A DNA stretch of 64,000 nt from Goleter apudmare HA4340-LM2. Lineage in GTDB: Bacteria > Cyanobacteriota > Cyanobacteriia > Cyanobacteriales > Nostocaceae. Positions 11,071-20,258 of the stretch are shown here, in pieces (the stretch's first letter is position 1; every line of letters starts with the position of its first letter). The DNA is taken from positions 60,785 to 124,784 of the forward strand of contig JAHHHF010000084.1 in assembly GCA_019359495.1 (NCBI GenBank). Reading direction: 5' to 3'. The notes below the pieces were generated by a model that did not search any database, was not told the DNA's origin, and worked only from the letters and a program-made list of their open reading frames with translations. A program made the translations under genes and the position numbers.

Positions 11071-12372
11071 ATGCTGCGAATCATTACTCAGCAGGCAGAC
11101 GTCAGAGCAGAACTACAACGGATCTGCGATCGCACCCATGACGAACAGGTGCTTCACAAGGAAGCCACGGTGCGAGAAGTGTTGCAAGCAGTAAAGCGCC
11201 AAGGCAACAAAGCTGTGTTGCATTACACAGCCGAATTTGACAACCAAATCCTCAAGCCAGAGGAACTGCGTGTTACAGGTTCAGAACTGGATGCAGCTTA
11301 CCAACAGGTGTCAAAGGAGTTACTGGTGGCGATTCGATTAGCTTGCAACCAAATTGAAGCGTTTCACCGTCAGCGAGTCCCTAAAAGCTGGGTACACTTT
11401 GGCGATGATGATGTAGTGCTGGGCAAACGCTACACCCCAGTTGATCGTGCTGGTTTATACGTACCTGGTGGTCGTGCTGCTTACCCCAGTACGGTGCTGA
11501 TGAATGCAATTCCAGCTAAAGTAGCGGGCGTACCCCGTGTGGTGATCACCACACCACCAGGAGCGAAAAAAGCAGTTAACCCCGCAGTTTTGGTGGCTGC
11601 CCAGGAAGCGGGGGTACAGGAGATTTATCGCGTTGGGGGAGCACAGGCGATCGCGGCTTTAGCCTACGGAACCGAAACAATTCCCAAAGTAAATGTGATT
11701 ACTGGCCCTGGCAACATTTATGTGACTCTGGCCAAAAAACTAGTTTACGGGACTGTCGGTATTGATTCTTTAGCTGGACCTAGCGAAGTATTAATTATTG
11801 CCGATGAGACAGCAAATCCAGTACATGTAGCTGCTGATTTATTGGCACAGGCCGAACATGACCCCATGGCAGCAGCTATTTTATTGACAACTGATGCAGC
11901 TTTGGCGAAAAACGTACAAGTAGCCGTGGAAAGACAACTGGTAGATCACCCACGAAGACTAGACACAGAAAAGGCGATCGCTCACTATGGCTTGATTGTG
12001 ATTGTTGAATCCCTAGAAGCTGCCGCCGAACTCTCCAATGACTTTGCCCCCGAACACCTGGAATTACAAATCCCGGACCCTTGGGCACTTCTACCACAAA
12101 TTCGCCATGCTGGCGCAATTTTCTTAGGTAAATCTACACCAGAAGCGGTAGGAGACTATTTGGCAGGACCTAATCATACCTTGCCAACTTCCGGTGCTGC
12201 TCGCTACGCTTCGCCATTGGGTGTGGAAACCTTCCTTAAACACTCCAGCATTATTCAGTACTCACAAACCGCCTTGCATAAGGTAGCTGGAGCAATTGAT
12301 GTCTTAACAACAGCAGAGGGTCTACCCTCCCACAACGATTCAGTACGACGCCGAATTCAGCAGGAAGAATGA
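11071..12372 (+). CDS. hisD: Histidinol dehydrogenase
   Basis: A 433-residue protein, normal HisD length. HisD performs the last two steps of histidine synthesis, oxidising L-histidinol to histidine with two NAD+ and a Zn2+ ion. Visible blocks are YVPGGRAAYPSTVLMNAIPA, YRVGGAQAIAALAYGT, ITGPGNIYVTLAKK, GPSEVLIIADE, LLAQAEHDP and the catalytic Glu-His pair in NDFAPEHLELQ. There is no Shine-Dalgarno motif close to the ATG. It is transcribed alone, away from rpsT; no other his gene is adjacent, as is usual for the dispersed his genes of cyanobacteria. Confidence 0.97.
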   Translation: MLRIITQQADVRAELQRICDRTHDEQVLHKEATVREVLQAVKRQGNKAVLHYTAEFDNQILKPEELRVTGSELDAAYQQVSKELLVAIRLACNQIEAFHRQRVPKSWVHFGDDDVVLGKRYTPVDRAGLYVPGGRAAYPSTVLMNAIPAKVAGVPRVVITTPPGAKKAVNPAVLVAAQEAGVQEIYRVGGAQAIAALAYGTETIPKVNVITGPGNIYVTLAKKLVYGTVGIDSLAGPSEVLIIADETANPVHVAADLLAQAEHDPMAAAILLTTDAALAKNVQVAVERQLVDHPRRLDTEKAIAHYGLIVIVESLEAAAELSNDFAPEHLELQIPDPWALLPQIRHAGAIFLGKSTPEAVGDYLAGPNHTLPTSGAARYASPLGVETFLKHSSIIQYSQTALHKVAGAIDVLTTAEGLPSHNDSVRRRIQQEE

Positions 12373-12583
12373 TAAAGAATCCTTAATTTTTCCCTATACT
12401 TTTAACAAAGGTGACTCGGTAGCTCCAGACTAAAAGTTTGGACAGCAGTGGCCGCCACAGGGTAAATAGACTCAGAGCGTAGTCTCGATCAGTCAATCGA
12501 TAGATGGGAAATCGTTGGTGTAGCTGCCCATAACCTTCACCAAGTATTTATTAAAGGGGTCTACTCTTGAGGAGAAGTGAGCA

Positions 12584-13009
12584 GTGGTAAAAAACATTTT
12601 GGTCGCTCTGGACGGTTCAGAAATAGCAGGACGAGTAATTCAGACTGTAGAAGAGTTAGTGCTGTCACCAGACAGCAAAGTTATTCTCTGCCACGTGTTT
12701 TCCACATCAGAATCAGAGATAGAGCTACCAGCCGACCGTCCGCAGCCGGAGTCGCCAACATTTCCTTATTTTCAGATTGAAAAACAGTTGCAATCTTACC
12801 AAGAAAAACTTTCAGTCAGTAGTGAATTAGAATTAGTAACTGGTGATCCTGCTGATGAGATTATTCGCTTGGCCAATATTTACGCGGCTGACTTGATTGT
12901 CATTGGCAGTCGTGGATTAACTGGTATGAGGCGAATCGTTCAAGGTTCTGTGAGTAGTCAAGTGGTAGAAGAAGCAAACTGCTCAGTTTTAGTAGTCAAG
13001 CCGAATTAG
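12584..13009 (+). CDS. Universal stress protein, UspA family, ATP-binding type
   Basis: A 141-residue single-domain Usp protein. The N terminus KNILVALDGSEIAGR carries the first beta strand and nucleotide-binding Asp, and the C-terminal GSRGLTGMRRIVQGSVSSQV fits the G-2x-G-9x-G(S/T) ATP-binding signature. It ends in CSVLVVKPN, typical of the last strand. The start is a GTG at 12584 with a good GAGGAGAAG site just upstream. It lies 211 bp after hisD on the same strand. The exact role (stress survival or signalling) cannot be read from the sequence. Confidence 0.93.
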   Translation: MVKNILVALDGSEIAGRVIQTVEELVLSPDSKVILCHVFSTSESEIELPADRPQPESPTFPYFQIEKQLQSYQEKLSVSSELELVTGDPADEIIRLANIYAADLIVIGSRGLTGMRRIVQGSVSSQVVEEANCSVLVVKPN

Positions 13010-13197
13010 TATCAACGCTATAGTTACTAACAAAAAGAAGTAGCTTTTTTCAGATTAATTGAATAATTTTACCAAACAGCCGCGTTTGTTGCTGGAAATG
13101 TTTGACAACAAGCCGCTTTGGTTCTATGGATTCAATTTAAACGAAGATGAGAGGTGATTTCAAGATTTAACAAATCTCAATCACTTATATCAAAGCT

Positions 13198-13584
13198 TTA
13201 ATTGTTTTGAGTTGCCAAAAATTGACGCAAGCTCAATAAATTCAGGGTTTGCCCCCAATTCAAGGGTAATAGGGAAATGCCTTCAAGGCGGGATTGTACC
13301 CAACCTTCTCCCCAATACCATTCATGAAACCCATCAATACCTCCACTTAATAACAAGCGCAAACAATTGGGTTTTGCTACATCTACCTGATGATGAATCG
13401 GCACTAGTCCAGTCCAGCTAGTAAATTGAAATCCTGAGTGCAGTTCCTCTGGCATTCCTGGCACAAAGCGTTGTCCTAAAAGCCATTTTTCTAGTTGCAC
13501 TGGAAGCAAGAGGCTATGATGAATTGCTTGTGCTGAGGCAGCAATTTCTATGCGTAATTGACTTTGTTGAAAAGTACCAAGCAT
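13198..13584 (-). CDS. SRPBCC/START-like small protein
   Basis: Starting at the internal ATG 13584, this is a 128-residue protein (LGTFQQSQLRIEIAASAQAI) whose pattern of an opening beta strand, a short helix with HSLLLPVQLEKWLLG, and Trp/Gly-rich strands ending in a long C-terminal helix resembles the helix-grip SRPBCC fold. The frame extends to 13659, but the extra 25 residues look non-conserved. It is convergent with the Usp gene and divergent from hslO. No ligand or partner is evident, so the fold call is an inference. Confidence 0.6.
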   Translation of the reverse strand: MLGTFQQSQLRIEIAASAQAIHHSLLLPVQLEKWLLGQRFVPGMPEELHSGFQFTSWTGLVPIHHQVDVAKPNCLRLLLSGGIDGFHEWYWGEGWVQSRLEGISLLPLNWGQTLNLLSLRQFLATQNN

Positions 13585-13862
13585 TTTTAAATAATTTCGT
13601 TGAGTGAGTAGTTTTTTGTTGATAGATATTGTGTTGTTTGTCTTAATGATTACCAGCAATTATGTTAAGCTAACTAAAAAAAATGCCTAATCTATACTAG
13701 CTCATTATAATAAATATTTATATTTTCATAGATGCACACAAACATGATAATTCTCTTATTGCACAGAAGATAACGTTAAGTTTTGTTATAATAACAGTAA
13801 GTTTCATTGCCTCTGCTTCCAAGCAAAGGTTTTTTAGTAAGACATTATTGGTAAGGTTTTTC

Positions 13863-14768
13863 ATGGCGGATCAGTTAATTCGCGCCACAGCAGCCGATGG
13901 CGGAATTCGTGCAGTCGGTGTAATCACTACGCGCTTGACAGAAGAAGCACGGCAGCGTCACAACCTCTCCTATGTGGCAACCGCAGCCCTGGGTCGGACT
14001 ATGGCAGCAGGCTTGTTAATGGCTTCTAGTATGAAGCGGTCTGGGTCTAGGGTCAATGTCCGGGTAAAGGGTGATGGGCCTTTGGGTGGCATCTTGGTAG
14101 ATGCCGGATCAGATGGAACGGTACGCGGCTACGTGGGCAATCCATCTATTGAATTGCCTCCTAACGCCAAGGGGAAGCTAGACGTTGGCGGGGCGGTGGG
14201 CGGTGGCTACCTTTATGTTGTGCGAGATATTGGTTACGGCTATCCATACTCCAGTACCGTAGAACTTGTATCTGGTGAGATTGGCGATGATGTAGCACAT
14301 TATTTGGTGAATTCCGAACAAACACCTTCTGCTGTAGTGTTAGGTGTATTTGTAGGTGCATCTGGAGTAACGGCGGCGGGAGGTTTGTTGGTACAAGTGT
14401 TACCTAAAGCCGCCAGAGATGAAGCTCTAGTAGCAACATTGGAATCAAGGGTGTCGGCTTTGGCGGGATTTACACCTTTATTGCAAGCGGGAAAGACACT
14501 GACAGAAATATTTGGGGATCTACTCGGAGATATGGGGCTGAACATCTTTCCTGAAAGCCAAATGCTCCGATTCCACTGCGGTTGCTCTTTTGACCGTGTA
14601 TTGCGTGCATTAAAGATTTTGGGAGAAGCTGAACTGCAAGATATGATCGTCAAGGATGATGGTGCGGAGGCAACTTGCGATTTTTGTGGTAACGTTTATC
14701 AAGCAACTAGCGATCAATTAGCTGCGCTAATTGTCGATTTGCAAACAGAATCTTCAATACCAGGATAA
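13863..14768 (+). CDS. hslO: Redox-regulated chaperone Hsp33
   Basis: A 301-residue Hsp33. The N-terminal ADQLIRATAADGGIRA and VNVRVKGDGPLGGILVDA blocks are typical. The C-terminal redox switch has all four zinc cysteines: C239 and C241 (CGC) and C272 and C275 (CDFC). Under reducing conditions these bind Zn2+; oxidation with heat or unfolding releases zinc and activates the holdase. I chose the ATG at 13863; a TTG fifteen bases upstream keeps the frame but gives a non-family N terminus. It is followed after 150 bp by a cyanobacterial repeat protein on the same strand. Confidence 0.96.
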   Translation: MADQLIRATAADGGIRAVGVITTRLTEEARQRHNLSYVATAALGRTMAAGLLMASSMKRSGSRVNVRVKGDGPLGGILVDAGSDGTVRGYVGNPSIELPPNAKGKLDVGGAVGGGYLYVVRDIGYGYPYSSTVELVSGEIGDDVAHYLVNSEQTPSAVVLGVFVGASGVTAAGGLLVQVLPKAARDEALVATLESRVSALAGFTPLLQAGKTLTEIFGDLLGDMGLNIFPESQMLRFHCGCSFDRVLRALKILGEAELQDMIVKDDGAEATCDFCGNVYQATSDQLAALIVDLQTESSIPG

Positions 14769-14918
14769 GGTATGAAAGCACGCTAATTTTTGAGATTGTT
14801 AATGATATTCGTTGACTATAGATCAGAGTGTAGCTTTTTCATGATGAGAAAGTTACTATAGCAGCAATAGAATTATCGATCACCAACAGATCGCTATTCA
14901 ACTATTTTGGTGTGAGCA

Positions 14919-16976
14919 ATGACAGAGCGGGATATTCCAGACAGTTGGTCCCCAGCTAGAGCCAGAAAGTCAGATAAACTGAAAAAACCATCCCCAGAAA
15001 CTCAAAAATTCGGTGTCCCAGTTACTGGTTCTAACTCTAAGTCAGTGAAGCGGCAAACAGATAACAATCCCGAAGAATTACCTTTAAATAGTCAGCCAGA
15101 CGCAACTATTGCCCTAAATCAGGTTTATCAGAAATTGCCTCGCTGGATGCGAAGCTGGGTGTTTTGGTTAATGATGTTAACCTTAATTCCTGGCAGCATT
15201 GGTTTTTTAGCGATGGCAATGCTGCTAAAATTGCCCTCAGCGCCGAATTGCCCGACAATTTTCTGGCCGTTGGCCAGTGCCTCCGTGAGGCTGCATTGCG
15301 CTCAATTGGCGGCTTCTAAGCAAACAGTAGCCGACCTACTACAAGGAATTGGGCTGCTCAAACAAGTACCACAAGATCATCCCTTGCGTGGAGAAGCCGA
15401 TCGCTTCTTGGAGAGATGGTCAAGGGATATTTTGACCCTAGCTGATGAAAGCTTTCAAGCTGGTAACTTAGAAGAGGCGATCGCTACTGCTCGCAAGATA
15501 CCTAATGATCTATCTGCTTATAAGTTAGTAGAGGAGCAAGTTACTAAATGGCAGTCTATTTGGTCTAAGGCAGAAGAAATTTACAAAGAAACAGAAGAAG
15601 AACTACGACAACAACGTTGGCAATCAGCATTTATGCTGTCTGCCAAATTGGTGCGTGTAGATAATAGATACTGGTCAAGTATTAAGTATGAGCAGTTGAA
15701 TCGCCTAATTGTGATGGCCAAGGAAGATGGCGAAAAGTTAGCAAAAGCTGAGAGTTTAGCCAAAAGCGGCGTTGTTGATAATCTCCTAGAAGCGATCAAG
15801 ATAGCCGGGTCAATTAGCCAGGAAAGCTATCTATATCAAAGAGCACAGGAATCGATTCCGGCATTTGGACGCCAAATGTTGGAGTTGGCGCAAAAGCAGA
15901 TGGATCAGCGAGAAGCAGACAAAGCGCTGAACATCGTCAGACAAATTCCCGAAAATACTGGACTGCAAACCGAAATTGAAGACTTTATCAGCTTGGGTGA
16001 GGCACAAAGGAGTGCATGGATTGGCACAATTCCTGGTTTAGAGACAGCGATCGCCCAGGCACAACAAATAGATGCTTCTAGGGCTGTGTATAACAAAGCA
16101 CAAGAACTGATTGCCCGTTGGCAGTTGGAAATTGAAGATGTTGCCCGCCTAGAAAGAGCTAGAGCACTAGCTAGCCAAGGAACAATCGGTGATTTGTCAG
16201 CAGCGATCGCTCAAGCACAAGAAATTCCGTCACAGAACCCCAGAGGTACAGAAGCCAGACAGGAAATGAGTCGCTGGCAAGCTCAAGTAGAGACTATCCA
16301 AGACCGGCCGTTTTTAGATCGTGCCGAACAGATAGCGGTGTTGGGAGATATCAACTCCTTGCAAGCAGCGATTCTGGAAGCTAGTCAAATTCGTAGTGGT
16401 CGCGCATTGTATCCCGAAGCCCGCAGACGAATTCGGAATTGGACGGCAAGGGTGCAGCGCATTCAAGACCAGCCTTATTTAGACCAAGCACGAGCATTAG
16501 CTCAAAGCGGGAATCTGCCCGCAGCCATTAGCGCAGCTCAACAAATAGCCTCATCAGGACGGGCGCTGGCAGGGGAAGCACAGGCAGCAATAGAGGATTG
16601 GCAAGGGCAAGTTAGGGCCAGAGAAAACTGGAAAAGAGCGCGAGAAGCGGCACTTGCAGGCACACCAGAGGCATTGGTTGAGGCTATGCGCCTAGCGAAT
16701 CTCGTACCAAGGCGGAGTATTTTGCGCTTGGATGCAAATGTAGGGATTGACCAATGGAGTCAGCAATTGTTGGATATAGCACGCCTCCAGGGTCAGTCGG
16801 ATATCAACAGAGGCATTGAGACTGCCCAGTTAGTTCCACGTAGTAGTGCAGCTTACAGTGCAGCACAAGAGCAAATTCGGGCTTGGCGAGAATTTCTCAA
16901 TCCCGCACCGACGCCTAAACCTACAATAGAGCCTGTACAACCACTTCTGCCATCACCGACGATTATTGAGCAGTAA
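14919..16976 (+). CDS. Large cyanobacterial membrane-anchored alpha-helical repeat protein
   Basis: A 685-residue protein of unknown function. Residues 1-70 are polar and basic (cytoplasmic tail), about 77-105 form one hydrophobic segment (VFWLMMLTLIPGSIGFLAMA), and residues 130-650 are built from degenerate repeats of about 65-75 residues with the pattern A..LA..G.L..AI..A..I followed by Y..A...I..W. This periodicity suggests a TPR-like helical solenoid. The C terminus is a Pro-rich tail (PAPTPKPTIEPVQP). Similar proteins are often labelled chromosome-segregation ATPase, but I see no Walker motif, so that label is unsupported. Neighbours give no clue to its job. Confidence 0.75.
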   Translation: MTERDIPDSWSPARARKSDKLKKPSPETQKFGVPVTGSNSKSVKRQTDNNPEELPLNSQPDATIALNQVYQKLPRWMRSWVFWLMMLTLIPGSIGFLAMAMLLKLPSAPNCPTIFWPLASASVRLHCAQLAASKQTVADLLQGIGLLKQVPQDHPLRGEADRFLERWSRDILTLADESFQAGNLEEAIATARKIPNDLSAYKLVEEQVTKWQSIWSKAEEIYKETEEELRQQRWQSAFMLSAKLVRVDNRYWSSIKYEQLNRLIVMAKEDGEKLAKAESLAKSGVVDNLLEAIKIAGSISQESYLYQRAQESIPAFGRQMLELAQKQMDQREADKALNIVRQIPENTGLQTEIEDFISLGEAQRSAWIGTIPGLETAIAQAQQIDASRAVYNKAQELIARWQLEIEDVARLERARALASQGTIGDLSAAIAQAQEIPSQNPRGTEARQEMSRWQAQVETIQDRPFLDRAEQIAVLGDINSLQAAILEASQIRSGRALYPEARRRIRNWTARVQRIQDQPYLDQARALAQSGNLPAAISAAQQIASSGRALAGEAQAAIEDWQGQVRARENWKRAREAALAGTPEALVEAMRLANLVPRRSILRLDANVGIDQWSQQLLDIARLQGQSDINRGIETAQLVPRSSAAYSAAQEQIRAWREFLNPAPTPKPTIEPVQPLLPSPTIIEQ

Positions 16977-17024
16977 TCCGCATTGATTTTGGGGTGCGTT
17001 GCCTCTGGATTTTTTTCAGTGCAA

Positions 17025-17225
17025 TTAGCTATTTCCTTTTAATTGTTGTTTATTCTCAATGAATTCCTGTAGCTTTCCTGCTTCCTCGACTGTATAAAAG
17101 GTCTGATTAGGTTCAGAGGCAATTTTATCCATTAGGACATGAAAGGCTTCAGTGTCGTTGCGGTGTTTGATAAGATAAGCCTTCAACTCGGATTTACTCA
17201 TGGCCGCAAAGTTGGGTTTTGTCAT
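17025..17225 (-). CDS. DUF6887-type small protein, second gene of an overlapping pair
   Basis: A 66-residue, charged, helical protein (MTKPNFAAMSKSELKAYLIK, then HRNDTEAFHVLMDKIASEPN). It resembles the small cyanobacterial family I know as DUF6887, typically encoded directly after a DUF6888 gene, as here. Its ATG lies inside the last codons of the upstream gene (4-bp ATGA overlap), so the two are translationally coupled. The function is unknown. Size, tight coupling and patchy presence would suit a toxin-antitoxin or regulator pair, but no catalytic motif supports this. Confidence 0.65.
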   Translation of the reverse strand: MTKPNFAAMSKSELKAYLIKHRNDTEAFHVLMDKIASEPNQTFYTVEEAGKLQEFIENKQQLKGNS

Positions 17226-17413
17226 TCTTCATATCTCCATTTGCCATTGCGTGTAATTAAGATACCCGTTTCTTCTCCAGCCAAAATATAAATGTTTCCG
17301 GTACGTTCATCGAATCGGACTAGAAAAATGGGCAAAAATAAACTTGTAACATTCTGGCAAAGGATAAAACACGTTATTGTTTGCTCTGGCGTTGGATAAA
17401 CGGGGCTTTTCAT
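17222..17413 (-). CDS. DUF6888-type small protein, first gene of an overlapping pair
   Basis: A 63-residue protein starting at the ATG 17413 (MKSPVYPTPEQTITCFILCQ), with the family block LFLPIFLVRFDERTGNIYIL and AGEETGILITRNGKWRYEE at the end. The open frame extends eleven residues further upstream, but the family begins near this Met. It overlaps the DUF6887-type gene by 4 bp. The function is not known. The two short genes sit alone between convergent neighbours (the repeat protein and the CrtD-like gene). Confidence 0.65.
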   Translation of the reverse strand: MKSPVYPTPEQTITCFILCQNVTSLFLPIFLVRFDERTGNIYILAGEETGILITRNGKWRYEE

Positions 17414-17524
17414 TACAATTGAAAACTGTGATGTATTTCTGCACAATAATTAAATTCTCATAAATCCTTTGCTCTAACTAAAATTACTTTATTCTCATTT
17501 TAGGGCTTACACATTGACTAAACG

Positions 17525-19045
17525 TTAGACGTACATTCCAGCCTCTATTTGTCTCACGACGGTTAACGCCGAGTAACTTACCCCAGCTGTGCCTTCCCCT
17601 GGGTGGGTGGAGTCGCCGACTAACCAGAGGTGGTTGATGGGTGTGCGAGTGGCAACACCGAAGGGGCCGAAGGTGGGGATTCTTTGACCGATACCGCCGA
17701 CTATACCGCGATCGCGTGCAGTGTAATGAGCAAAGGTGCGGGGGGTGGCGGCTTCTTGGTAAATAATCGTTTCTGGTTTGAGATAGAAGTATTGGGCAAG
17801 TCGAGCGATCGCTTGTTCTGTATACTGCTGTTTCAGGGCTGGATAATCTTGAGTGCGCCACCACTGGGTCGGGTCTACAAATGACGAGGCGATGATTGTG
17901 GCTTGACCCTCTGGGGCGCGACCGTCGTCGGGATGGCTGACGGAGACAAACAGTGAGTTGTTTTCACCAATGGGACCATTGGCATCATACATAAATTGTA
18001 GATGAGGTGGACACTCTGGTGGAATGGCGCTGGCATCGACGCCCAAGTAGACGACAAATGCGCCGGAGGCTGGGGGTAATTTTTCTACACGGTGTTTATA
18101 GCCAGATGGGGCTTTGTCACCCAATAGCTGCACCAAGTTTTGCACGGTGACGTTAGCAACTACATGGTCGGCAATTTCTGTCCAAACTTCGCCTGTTTGC
18201 TGATTTGTGATCGTTACAGCATTAGCTCGACCATTTTCTACCTGGATACTTTCGACGGTGTGGCGCATGAGTAATTTACCACCGTCTTTTGCTAGGGATT
18301 GTACCAGGCGATCGCTCAACACTTGCATACTCCCCTGGAGGTGGAATAAACCTTGGGGCAATTGCGATACACTCAAGGCTGTGGCAGCGTAAAGTAATGC
18401 TGTCTCTTCAGCATTGACTTGAGAATACAACTTTAATTGCAAATCCAGAAAAGTTCTCAGCCTATGGTCATCACCCAATCCACATAGTCTTAAAGCATCG
18501 CCCACCGTAAACAGGGTAAAGGGTACGGTAATTAATGTACTCGGACGTACTGCTTGAGTTAATTGCCACAAGTCCCACAAATTACGTGGTGGTAACACCG
18601 GCTCGCGTCCTTGAAATTCCCAACTTGCATCAAATAATTTTGCCAGTAAATTCCAAAATGGTTCGCTACCAGGAAATTGCCGTTGTCGTTCCTCGCGCCA
18701 TTTTTCTGGGTCACGCCAGACGTTGATGGGTGTGGTTTCCCCTGGAAGATAAACTGCACAAGCTGGGTCACAAGGGGTTGCATCTGGTAAATCTATTTCT
18801 AGTTCCGAAAATATCCGGTGATGGATTCCCCCTGCTTCCAAACCTGCGACTTGGGTCGCCCCCACATCAAAGGTAAACCCCCTGCGTTTGAAGGTAGAAG
18901 CACAGCCTCCAGGGACAAGGGCTTGATCCAAAATGAGGACGCTGTAGCCTCGATGGGCTAACAATGCACCAGCCGTCAGTCCACCGATTCCCGCACCAAT
19001 GACGATGACGCGGGGTTTGTTTTTGTCAAGGGGAGAACTAGACAT
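17525..19045 (-). CDS. crtD: Carotenoid desaturase, CrtD-type FAD flavoprotein
   Basis: A 506-residue FAD oxidoreductase of the phytoene-desaturase superfamily. The dinucleotide-binding motif is at the N terminus (VIVIGAGIGGLTAGALLAHR), followed by PGGCASTFKRRGFTFDVGAT. The C-terminal FAD motif is HLWLVGDSTHPGEGTAGV. The overall pattern fits cyanobacterial CrtD, the C-3',4' desaturase needed for myxoxanthophyll, better than CrtH carotene isomerase, whose N terminus differs. It is transcribed alone, opposite to the upstream genes. The substrate assignment is by family resemblance and would need a tree with CrtD, CrtH and CrtI/CrtO to be firm. Confidence 0.75.
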   Translation of the reverse strand: MSSSPLDKNKPRVIVIGAGIGGLTAGALLAHRGYSVLILDQALVPGGCASTFKRRGFTFDVGATQVAGLEAGGIHHRIFSELEIDLPDATPCDPACAVYLPGETTPINVWRDPEKWREERQRQFPGSEPFWNLLAKLFDASWEFQGREPVLPPRNLWDLWQLTQAVRPSTLITVPFTLFTVGDALRLCGLGDDHRLRTFLDLQLKLYSQVNAEETALLYAATALSVSQLPQGLFHLQGSMQVLSDRLVQSLAKDGGKLLMRHTVESIQVENGRANAVTITNQQTGEVWTEIADHVVANVTVQNLVQLLGDKAPSGYKHRVEKLPPASGAFVVYLGVDASAIPPECPPHLQFMYDANGPIGENNSLFVSVSHPDDGRAPEGQATIIASSFVDPTQWWRTQDYPALKQQYTEQAIARLAQYFYLKPETIIYQEAATPRTFAHYTARDRGIVGGIGQRIPTFGPFGVATRTPINHLWLVGDSTHPGEGTAGVSYSALTVVRQIEAGMYV

Positions 19046-19199
19046 TGAGATTTCTATTTATATTTTTTAATATTTCTACTCATAATTGTAACAAAACTAG
19101 GGCTGGGTCAAGGTTCAAGGTTATTTTGACCGCAAAGCAGGTGTAGATGTGTAGCGGCTTGTCGTTAGACATCGCTAGTTTTACTTTTCCCCGTTCCTA

Positions 19200-19335
19200 T
19201 ACAGAGTATGGGAATAAACTACAGAAGGCTCCGCCTTCTATGACAGCAGAGGCAGCAGCCCACTGATAGCATTTCCAGTCAGAGACTGGAAACGAGATAA
19301 TAAACTCCTTAAAACCCGCGCAGGCGAGTTTTGTT
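19200..19335. repeat. Cluster of hairpin repeats in the crtD upstream gap
   Basis: Three short inverted repeats stand close together in the 19046-19531 gap: AGAAGGC/GCCTTCT near 19223-19240, a 9-bp stem TTTCCAGTC-AGA-GACTGGAAA at 19272-19292, and AAAACCCGC-GCA-GGCGAGTTTT at 19311-19332. The last kind, with the following GTAGCCGCGATTCC, looks like a dispersed Nostoc repeat. Nothing in the gap looks like a gene. Confidence 0.6.
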
Positions 19336-19531
19336 TCTGTAGCCGCGATTCCATTCGTCGAGGAATTTTTGAGCCTTTTTGGTATAAACCAGACAATTTA
19401 CTAGTGTAAATAAACCACCCATTCCAAATTGCCGAAAAGTCTATCCTCTAATGATTTTAACTTCACGGTGGTACTAGTCATTTTGCGTAAAATCACTAGC
19501 AAACATTGTTTAAATAAAGCAAAATCTAAAT

Positions 19532-19954
19532 CTAAATCCACTCAATACCCTGTGTAGCCAAATACTTCCTCGCCGACTCCAAAACCTCTTTCCTCAGAAC
19601 AATCTTCACATCTGGCTCAGTGAGATACAAACGAAAGCGCTGCACAAACAATTGGTTAGCCGGCTCAATTTTCCTAATTGCACTCCAAGGAATCAACAAC
19701 GGCGGTAGTCCAAAGTTAAATAAAGGAAACATACTCAAATACAGCCCTTGGGGAGTGACACCAACATTCAAACTTCCTTTGTAATACGCCATCCCCACAG
19801 AAGCATATTGAAACCGCGAGAGATTTGCTGGTGCTGGTTCATTGGTGCGGTAGAGTTTCGCCAGCTTATTCCAGTCAACGCTGAGTACGAAAAACAAAAT
19901 CACCGTAAACAGGATGCAGAAAGCGATAAATAAGGGATAAGGATTCTCTGGCAT
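19532..19954 (-). CDS. Small membrane-anchored protein of unknown function
   Basis: A 140-residue protein that I do not recognise as a named family. Residues 7-26 form one hydrophobic helix (PLFIAFCILFTVILFFVLSV), and the rest is a soluble, strand-rich domain with the blocks GVTPQGLYLSMFPLFNFGLP and LLIPWSAIRKIEP, a pattern reminiscent of PH-like domains of bacterial membrane proteins. It is flanked by repeat-rich gaps on both sides. It is probably a real gene because of its composition and membrane-plus-domain architecture. Confidence 0.65.
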   Translation of the reverse strand: MPENPYPLFIAFCILFTVILFFVLSVDWNKLAKLYRTNEPAPANLSRFQYASVGMAYYKGSLNVGVTPQGLYLSMFPLFNFGLPPLLIPWSAIRKIEPANQLFVQRFRLYLTEPDVKIVLRKEVLESARKYLATQGIEWI

Positions 19955-19985
19955 AGATTTCTGATTAAAAAAGTCCTATATTGAC

Positions 19986-20092
19986 GAGTTTCGACTCAGC
20001 AGGATTTGAGCGAAGCGATGCACTGAGCCTGTCGAAGTGTCGAAACCCAACTCTCGACCACTCAGTTGGTTGAGCGAAGTCGAAACCAACTG
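19986..20092. repeat. Dispersed GTTTCGAC/GTCGAAAC repeat
   Basis: The gap 19955-20258 carries several copies of TTTCGACT and GTCGAAAC half sites with TTGAGCGAAG between them, the common Nostoc dispersed palindromic repeat. The remaining gap should hold the promoter of the M16 peptidase gene. Confidence 0.55.
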
Positions 20093-20258
20093 TCATCTAC
20101 TTATCAGTTCACTGCTGGGGTAGTTCTGTTAATGGTACGGTGTGCGTAGACTATAGCCTATCCTAAGTATCACTTGTGTAAAAAGAAGGGAGACGGTCAA
20201 CTATCAGTCATGGATAAGATAGAGAAGTAAATCGCTTCTTCACCACTCATTACGACCC

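Noticed and set aside
19272..19292. TTTCCAGTC/GACTGGAAA unit considered as a stray CRISPR repeat
   Set aside because: Single copy without spacer periodicity and unlike the I-D repeat of this locus.
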